Below, in pieces: positions 31,128-34,709 of a stretch of DNA of 34,709 nt. The DNA is from a virus. The notes beneath the pieces are model-generated. The model had not been told where the DNA came from. It worked only from the letters and a program-made list of their open reading frames with translations, and did not search any database. Where the stretch lies: positions 1-34,709 of IMG/VR virus record IMGVR_UViG_3300036804_000118, one strand, 5' to 3'. Each line of letters opens with the position of its first letter. The first letter of the stretch is position 1. The position numbers and the translations under genes are program-made.

Positions 31128-31439
31128 CTAGGACGCCAGGCGCCGCGCCGCCTGCGCCTGGGCGAGGGTGACGGGCAGGTGGCATGCGGCGCACAGCGAC
31201 AGCATCAGGTCTTCCGACTCGGCGCCCGGCACGGTGTGGTGAACTTCCGTCGCCTCGGCGCCGCACTGGCGGCAGTGGTGCCCGTCGCGCGCCAGGACGC
31301 GGGCGCGGGTCGCGCCCCACCCCGGCGCCATGCGCCGGCCGGGGGCGCCGTCCGCCCAGCGCGCGGGAGGGTGCACCGGGCAGGCGGCGCGCGGGTGCGG
31401 GCACCCGGGGCGGCATGCGGTCGGCGCGCGGTAGGGCAT
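31128..31439 (-). CDS. HNH endonuclease
   Basis: A 103-residue HNH nuclease from ATG 31439. 'ARDGHHCRQCG' supplies Cys56 and Cys59, 'TEVHHTVPG' the His pair at 67-68 and 'LCAACH' the second Cys pair. An N-terminal 'GCPHPRAACPVHPP' adds further Cys/His. HNH proteins next to the large terminase are needed for cos cleavage in HK97-like phages. This supports cohesive-end packaging and a cos site at the window ends. Confidence 0.9.
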   Translation of the reverse strand: MPYRAPTACRPGCPHPRAACPVHPPARWADGAPGRRMAPGWGATRARVLARDGHHCRQCGAEATEVHHTVPGAESEDLMLSLCAACHLPVTLAQAQAARRLAS

Positions 31440-31592
31440 GTCAGCCAGTCTGCGCCGCGCGCGGAGCGGGGGGCAAGAAAACGCAGAGGGGCGCGGCCCG
31501 CCACCACAGCTAAACCGCGCCCCGTGGGCCGGCGAGGAACGCTCGCCACCACCGCGTTGATCATATCGCGGGCGAAGCGGAGACTGTGACGC
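31440..31592. promoter_or_regulatory. Divergent intergenic region with hairpin
   Basis: No gene lies between the leftward HNH gene and the rightward gene at 31593. A 9-bp inverted repeat (GGGGCGCGG at 31488-31496 with CCGCGCCCC at 31515-31523) and AT-rich bases around 31559-31565 (TTGATCATA) suggest promoters facing both ways. The start of late transcription for the structural operon may lie here. Confidence 0.35.
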
Positions 31593-31967
31593 GTGACCAC
31601 CGCCCCGCCACCGCCCCCGCCGTCGTTCACCTGCCCGCGCTGCGGCCGCGTCAGCAATCACCCCAAGGACGTCGACGCCGGGTACTGCGGCGCGTGCCGT
31701 GACTGGACCCGCGACGCGTTGCGGATGCGCCTCTACATCGGCGGCCAGGTCGCCGACGAGGAATGGATCAGCGACCCCGGCCTAGCCGAACAGGTCTCCG
31801 CGCGGCACGTGGCGATCGCCGCCGACGCCGACCGCGCCGGCCAGGCGTGGCTGATCGAGATCTTCAACCCGACCGCGCCGCAAGAGTCGGCTTACCTGCG
31901 GTTCGGGACCGACCGCGACGGCATGGTGCTGCCCGTCGAGGTCGATCCCGGGTTCTTCGGCAAGGAA
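31593..31967 (+). CDS. Zinc-ribbon unknown protein, stop codon missing
   Basis: From GTG 31593 about 125 residues look coding: a Pro-rich start, 'FTCPRCGRVS' and 'GYCGACRDW' (two CxxC pairs, a likely zinc ribbon), then 'LRMRLYIGGQVADEEWISDP' and 'AWLIEIFNPTAPQESAYLRF', ending near 'DGMVLPVEVDPGFFGK'. Third positions are GC-rich to this point. No stop follows: the frame stays open to 33305 while running antisense to real leftward genes. The 3' end appears to have been cut off by a join at about 31965, or its stop was lost. Function is unknown. Confidence 0.55.
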
Positions 31968-32402
31968 TTACAACTGGGCCAGCGCGTCCTCGATCGCCTC
32001 GGCCAGCGCCATCGGAGCCATGAAACGGTACTCGCGACCGTCCATCACCGTCACGCGCACAGTCCCGGGACCCGACGCCGCCGACGCGATCCGCGCGAGC
32101 GGGATCATGACCGGCGTCCACACGCCTTTCTTGCGGCCGTTCGGGTGCACGACGTTGCCGCCGCCGACCCACAGCACCCGTCCGTTCCACGTCGCCTGAT
32201 GTCCCTTGATCACGCCGTCCGGGCCGGTCGCGCGCGCGATCCGCTCGCGGCGCTCGGCGGCCCAGCGCTCAGCCTGCCCGGCGGCGGCCGCCAGCTTCGC
32301 CGCCTCGGCGTCGCTGCGGCTGCGCTGCCACTGCGCCTCCGCGTCGCGCGCGTGGTCCAGTCCCTTGGCGCCCAGTTCTTTAAGTCGCGTCCACTTGCTC
32401 AT
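31968..32402 (-). CDS. Unknown protein with coiled-coil N-terminus
   Basis: A 144-residue protein from ATG 32402 with GGAAGGAAC as ribosome binding site. The N-terminal 60 residues are a charged helix ('LKELGAKGLDHARDAEAQWQ', 'RSRSDAEAAKLAAAAGQAER'). The C-terminal part is beta-rich ('GHQATWNGRVLWVGGGNVV', 'RVTVMDGREYRFMAPMALAE') like a small SH3 or PH-like domain. It follows the G7C4 repeat array, so its leader RNA, if transcribed from the right, would be unusual. No family is recognised. Confidence 0.7.
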   Translation of the reverse strand: MSKWTRLKELGAKGLDHARDAEAQWQRSRSDAEAAKLAAAAGQAERWAAERRERIARATGPDGVIKGHQATWNGRVLWVGGGNVVHPNGRKKGVWTPVMIPLARIASAASGPGTVRVTVMDGREYRFMAPMALAEAIEDALAQL

Positions 32403-32457
32403 GTCGTTGGTTCCTTCCCGCTTGCGCGTGTGAATCTCGCTGACGTCGGCGGAAAAC

Positions 32458-32564
32458 TTCCGTCTCCGTTTTCGTTTTCTTCCGTTTTTCCTTTTTGTTT
32501 TTTTCGTGGGGCCCCCCCGGTTGGGGCCCCCCCGACGGGGCCCCCCCGACACGGGGCCCCCCCG
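32458..32564. repeat. Polypyrimidine tract plus four GGGGCCCCCCCG repeats
   Basis: Bases 32458-32506 are almost purely pyrimidine on the plus strand with runs of four to seven T. They are followed directly by exact 12-base repeats GGGGCCCCCCCG starting at 32508, 32523, 32537 and 32553. On the minus strand this is four CGGGGGGGCCCC units, then an A-rich purine tract. The layout recalls iterons beside a melting element of a replication origin; alternatively it may be an RNA or DNA G-quadruplex element ahead of the gene at 32402. Confidence 0.8.
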
Positions 32565-32829
32565 AGAGCACCGCGCCGCCGTCGCCGACCGCGCCGGCCG
32601 GCCCGCCCGAGCGCCTGGCCGGGCGCGCCGCCGTCCATGCCGCCGCCCGAGCGCATGAGCGGGTCCTGGGCACGGCCACGGAGGCCGCCAGGACCGCCAC
32701 AGGCGAGCCGGCGCCCATCGGCGCGCCCATGGCCGATCCATCCCAAAAGGGCGCGCTGGGCCGGTCCTGGGCGCCTCCGGGCGCATGTCCGCGGGAAGCG
32801 CCGCCCGCCGTGCGCGGGAACGCAAAGGT
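32565..32829. other. No confident gene, three leftward frames open
   Basis: All three minus-strand frames are open here, and all run through the repeat array, so openness is not evidence of coding. Frames from 32730 and 32746 begin with ATG and have GC-rich third positions, but their Gly/Pro/Arg/Lys-rich products look like repeat translation ('GGPRVGGAPSGGPQPGG'). A short gene for a basic, Gly-rich protein cannot be excluded. Confidence 0.3.
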
Positions 32830-32856
32830 CCCTCCCGGCGCAATGCGCCGGGAGGG
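32830..32856 (-). terminator. Hairpin terminator after small leftward genes
   Basis: CCCTCCCGGCGCA (32830-32842) and its exact complement (32844-32856) surround one base, giving an 11-12 bp stem with a CAAT-type loop. On the minus strand ACCTTTG follows, a weak U tract. It begins just after the stop of gene 32867-33013. Confidence 0.65.
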
Positions 32857-32866
32857 TCGGCCTCAG

Positions 32867-33013
32867 TCACTCGCCATCGGCGTCCAGCGCCGCCATGACG
32901 GCAGCGTCCAGCCGCTGCTCGTCCGCGCTGCGCTCGCACGGCGGCGCCGACCACGGCGCCGATTCTTCGGCGAGGAACCACGCGATGAACCGCCGCAGGA
33001 CGTTACTCGCCAT
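32867..33013 (-). CDS. 48-residue protein with duplicated C-terminus
   Basis: ATG 33013 lies inside the end of the upstream gene and encodes 48 residues: 'ASNVLRRFIAWFLAEESAPW', a Cys, then 'DEQRLDAAVMAALDADGE'. The last 15 residues match the end of the preceding gene ('RRLDAAIMAALDGE'), and the DNA is also a near-repeat, so a tandem duplication is likely. Function is unknown. Confidence 0.55.
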   Translation of the reverse strand: MASNVLRRFIAWFLAEESAPWSAPPCERSADEQRLDAAVMAALDADGE

Positions 33014-33371
33014 CCAGCGCCGCCATGATCGCGGCGTCCAGCCGCCGGGTGATCGCGCGGCGCTCGCTGATGTAGAGTTCGGCCGCCGCCCGCAGCGCCG
33101 GCGACCGGCCGAGCAGCATTTCGGCGTTCGGCAACGACCATTCGACGTCCGAGTCGATCGCGTCGGCGATGCAGCGGACGATCATGCCGTCGTCGGACGC
33201 GGGAATGTTGTCGGTCACGACGAAGTGATCAGTGTCGCCGTCGAACATGATGATGCACAACGTTCCGTCGCCGTCCGTGGCGTATTGCGCATCGGCTTCG
33301 CCTAGGCGCAACTCGTCAAGGTCGGCGGCGCTGACGCTACGGAAGGCCGCCAGGATTTCGCTTTCGGTCAC
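33003..33371 (-). CDS. Unknown protein
   Basis: A 122-residue protein from GTG 33371 with GAGAGGAA as ribosome binding site. It starts 'TESEILAAFRSVSAADLDEL' and has 'TLCIIMFDGDTDHFVVTDNI' and 'MIVRCIADAIDSDVEWSL', a small alpha/beta fold, then a basic helix ending 'RRLDAAIMAALDGE'. No family is recognised. Translation may couple to the overlapping 48-residue gene. Confidence 0.65.
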   Translation of the reverse strand: MTESEILAAFRSVSAADLDELRLGEADAQYATDGDGTLCIIMFDGDTDHFVVTDNIPASDDGMIVRCIADAIDSDVEWSLPNAEMLLGRSPALRAAAELYISERRAITRRLDAAIMAALDGE

Positions 33372-33466
33372 AAAGGGTTCCTCTCGCTGGGATCTTCGGA
33401 CGCGGACATGACCGGTCCCGCCGACCATGCGCCCGTTCGGTCGCATGATCAGCGGCGCCGTCCATG

Positions 33467-33547
33467 TCAGACGGCCGCGACGGGCAGCAAGATCATGCTG
33501 AGAATGGCGACGGCGAACACAGCGGACAGCAGCAGGGCGTAGCGCAT
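33467..33547 (-). CDS. 26-residue membrane micropeptide
   Basis: ATG 33547, preceded by AAAGGAAATTCC, encodes MRYALLLSAVFAVAIL followed by SMILLPVAAV. It is a single hydrophobic span with one positive residue at the N-terminus. The good ribosome binding site favours translation. Larger frames covering it are arginine- and proline-rich and look spurious. Function is unknown; small membrane peptides of phages sometimes modify the host envelope. Confidence 0.5.
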   Translation of the reverse strand: MRYALLLSAVFAVAILSMILLPVAAV

Positions 33548-33629
33548 TGGAATTTCCTTTGGTGGTGGCGTGGTGGTGTTCGGCCCAGTCCGGGGGCCGG
33601 GCGCGTGCCCGGCCCCCCGTTCGGATTGC

Positions 33630-34094
33630 TCAGCCTTCGGCGTTCGGACGCACGTAGTAGTTGATCTCGGCGCCGGCCTCAGCGATCCGCGCAAGCTTGC
33701 GCATCTCGGCGAGCATGTAGTCCTTGACCGACTCGCGGACCGCGACGGGACCCGTCGCCGCCGTCGCCGGCTTGTGGACCTTGTTAGCCGTCTCGATCGC
33801 CGTCGCCTCGTCGTAGCCGCCGGCCATGAGCACCTTGACGAGCGCGGCGCGCGCTGCGTCGGCCTCTTCGCTGCTCTGCTCGATCGACCACTTGGACGGG
33901 TCGACGTCGATCAGAACGTGGAGGTTGATCCGCATGGACTCGGTAACCGAGATCTCAATCGGCGCGGCTTCGGTCGTGGTCTCGGTGGTCTCGGTCACAG
34001 TCGCCTCGGTCGGCGTGGTCTCGGTCACGGTCGTCTCCTGGTTGTCGGTGGTGGCGTCGATAGCAACAGCGGCGGTGTTCTTGCGAGCGGGCAT
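33630..34094 (-). CDS. Unknown protein with Thr/Glu-rich N-terminus
   Basis: A 154-residue protein from ATG 34094 with AAAGGAAATGC as ribosome binding site. Residues 15-45 are low-complexity Thr and Glu ('TVTETTPTEATVTETTETTT'), and the rest is alpha/beta ('RINLHVLIDVDPSKWSIEQS', 'RESVKDYMLAEMRKLARIAE'). It resembles no known family. It is the first leftward gene at the right end and may be driven by the promoter near 34165. Confidence 0.7.
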   Translation of the reverse strand: MPARKNTAAVAIDATTDNQETTVTETTPTEATVTETTETTTEAAPIEISVTESMRINLHVLIDVDPSKWSIEQSSEEADAARAALVKVLMAGGYDEATAIETANKVHKPATAATGPVAVRESVKDYMLAEMRKLARIAEAGAEINYYVRPNAEG

Positions 34095-34163
34095 TGCATT
34101 TCCTTTTCATTCGCGCGATCCGGCCGGCCGGCCGATCCGCTTTCGTTCTTCCTTACATTTTCT

Positions 34164-34169
34164 ATTTTA
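34164..34169 (-). promoter_or_regulatory. Candidate -10 box shared with the integrase promoter
   Basis: The minus strand reads TAAAATAGA here, the same nine bases found directly before integrase at 11933-11925. It sits in an AT-rich island upstream of gene 33630-34094. The -35 region is weak. The shared nonamer suggests a common promoter type for these two leftward transcripts. Confidence 0.4.
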
Positions 34170-34265
34170 GCCGGTGACCAGCGGAAATGCAGATCCTAGG
34201 CACGTAGTCTGGGTCACATCAGCGGCTTTCATCAGGCCGCAACGACACTCGGAACAAACACCGGA

Positions 34266-34447
34266 CGCAGTTCTCATTCGCAATTCCACTCGACTGCAAT
34301 CGCATTCGGTCGAATGCAATCGGCCCAGGCAAGACCGCCAGTTCGTTCGGTCGGCGGCGCGCTGCAATCCCGTTCGGTCACCGGCGCCGGCGCCGGCCAA
34401 GACCGCCAGTCCGTTCGGACCGGCGCCGACTGCAAGTCCGCTCGGAC
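34266..34447 (+). repeat. Right-end array of 17-18 bp repeats
   Basis: Bases 34171-34709 hold no convincing gene. Related elements occur at 34266, 34294, 34336, 34362, 34404 and 34430 with consensus CYGCAATCCCGTTCGGTC (variants CGCCAGTCCGTTCGGAC). Further TTCGG and CTCGG copies continue toward the end. A perfect hairpin (GCATTCG, GT, CGAATGC) lies at 34302-34317. The CGYTCGG core matches the outward-reading strand of the left-end elements, so the two arrays face outward symmetrically. Confidence 0.6.
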
Positions 34448-34682
34448 CCGCCATCCGAACGCGACCGAGGCCGGTCCTATGTTCGGGCCCGGCATGCGAT
34501 CGCCGGCGGCGGCGCGCGACACGGGAGCATGCGCCGATCACGACCGAACCTGCGCTCGGCCGAACAGTCGCTCGGCTTCCGCCCGAATTTCCGCTCGCCG
34601 AGTTTTAATTCGGGCGATGTCGAGTCGAACCGGGCCCGAGCTCGCGTTCGGCGGGCACACATTCGGGTGGGGGGGGGCCTAT

Positions 34683-34709
34683 CGAGTGCACACTCGCACG
34701 AGCGGGGTT
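34683..34709. repeat. Right terminal palindromes and inverted repeat
   Basis: CGAGTG-CA-CACTCG (34683-34696) is a perfect hairpin, overlapping CTCG-CA-CGAG (34693-34702). Bases 34695-34708 are the inverse of bases 1-14 at 13 of 14 positions. A run of nine G lies just before at 34669-34677. Confidence 0.6.

Noticed and set aside
32508-32564. CRISPR-like array
   Set aside because: Repeats are only 12 bases with 2-4 base gaps, so there are no spacers, and no cas gene is nearby.
32495-33028. Rightward 177-residue open frame across the GGGGCCCC repeats
   Set aside because: It is a Pro/Gly/Ala-rich translation of repeats, antisense to better-supported small genes and a terminator.
31968-33305. 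Reading the 31593 gene as a 570-residue protein
   Set aside because: Coding bias is lost after about 31965 and the rest is antisense to genes with good starts and ribosome binding sites.
1-34709. tRNA or rRNA genes
   Set aside because: No cloverleaf with a recognisable T-loop (GTTCRA) or rRNA core sequence was noticed by eye; a tRNA scan could not be run.

Overview
The window looks like the complete or near-complete genome of a temperate siphovirus of a very GC-rich actinobacterium; the host genus cannot be fixed from the sequence. The evidence is a full HK97-type head module, a long-tail module with a 907-residue tape measure, a lysis cassette, a large serine integrase and a RecT/exonuclease/resolvase early region. 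GC-rich third codon positions, frequent GTG starts and four-base start/stop overlaps (ATGA, GTGA) fit an actinobacteriophage.

Layout. 1-432: non-coding left end full of dyad repeats. 433-2723 (+): ParB-like protein, cytosine-C5 methyltransferase, P27-type small terminase and a small relative of the tail assembly chaperone. 2.65-10.2 kb (mostly -): early region, read leftward from an XRE regulator through a zinc-ribbon protein, PD-(D/E)XK exonuclease, RecT annealing protein, many small unknowns and a Holliday junction resolvase-like nuclease to a replication-initiator-like protein. 10.2-10.5 kb: tandem repeats and a perfect hairpin. 10470-11921 (-): serine integrase. 11.9-12.1 kb: divergent control region. 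12.1-13.5 kb (+): four small unknown genes ending at a strong bidirectional terminator. 13.5-31.4 kb (-): read leftward, HNH nuclease, large terminase, portal, collagen-like fibre, scaffold, major capsid, four connector/neck genes, major tail protein, frameshifted chaperone pair, tape measure, enlarged Dit, tail-tip protein, distal tail protein, two amidases each preceded by an acidic microprotein, and a holin. 31.6-34.1 kb: small unknown genes around a striking array of GGGGCCCCCCCG repeats beside a polypyrimidine tract. 34.2-34.7 kb: non-coding right end with another repeat array.

How it works together. Integrase and XRE regulator fit lysogeny control. The exonuclease, RecT and resolvase form a recombination set next to a probable replication initiator. 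HNH, large terminase, portal and capsid form a classic packaging and head module; no separate head maturation protease was recognised. The small terminase is unusual in lying about 6 kb from the large one across the ends, on the opposite strand, beside ParB and the methyltransferase.

Most notable: (1) the two ends form an almost perfect 29-base dyad when joined and carry outward-facing repeat arrays, which suggests a symmetric cos site or inverted telomere-like ends; (2) the G7C4 repeat array with an adjoining polypyrimidine tract; (3) a canonical C-CCA-AAC slippery site in the tail chaperone genes; (4) a second chaperone-G-like gene beside the small terminase; (5) paired acidic microprotein and amidase genes. 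All functional calls come from motif recognition by eye; no database search was possible.
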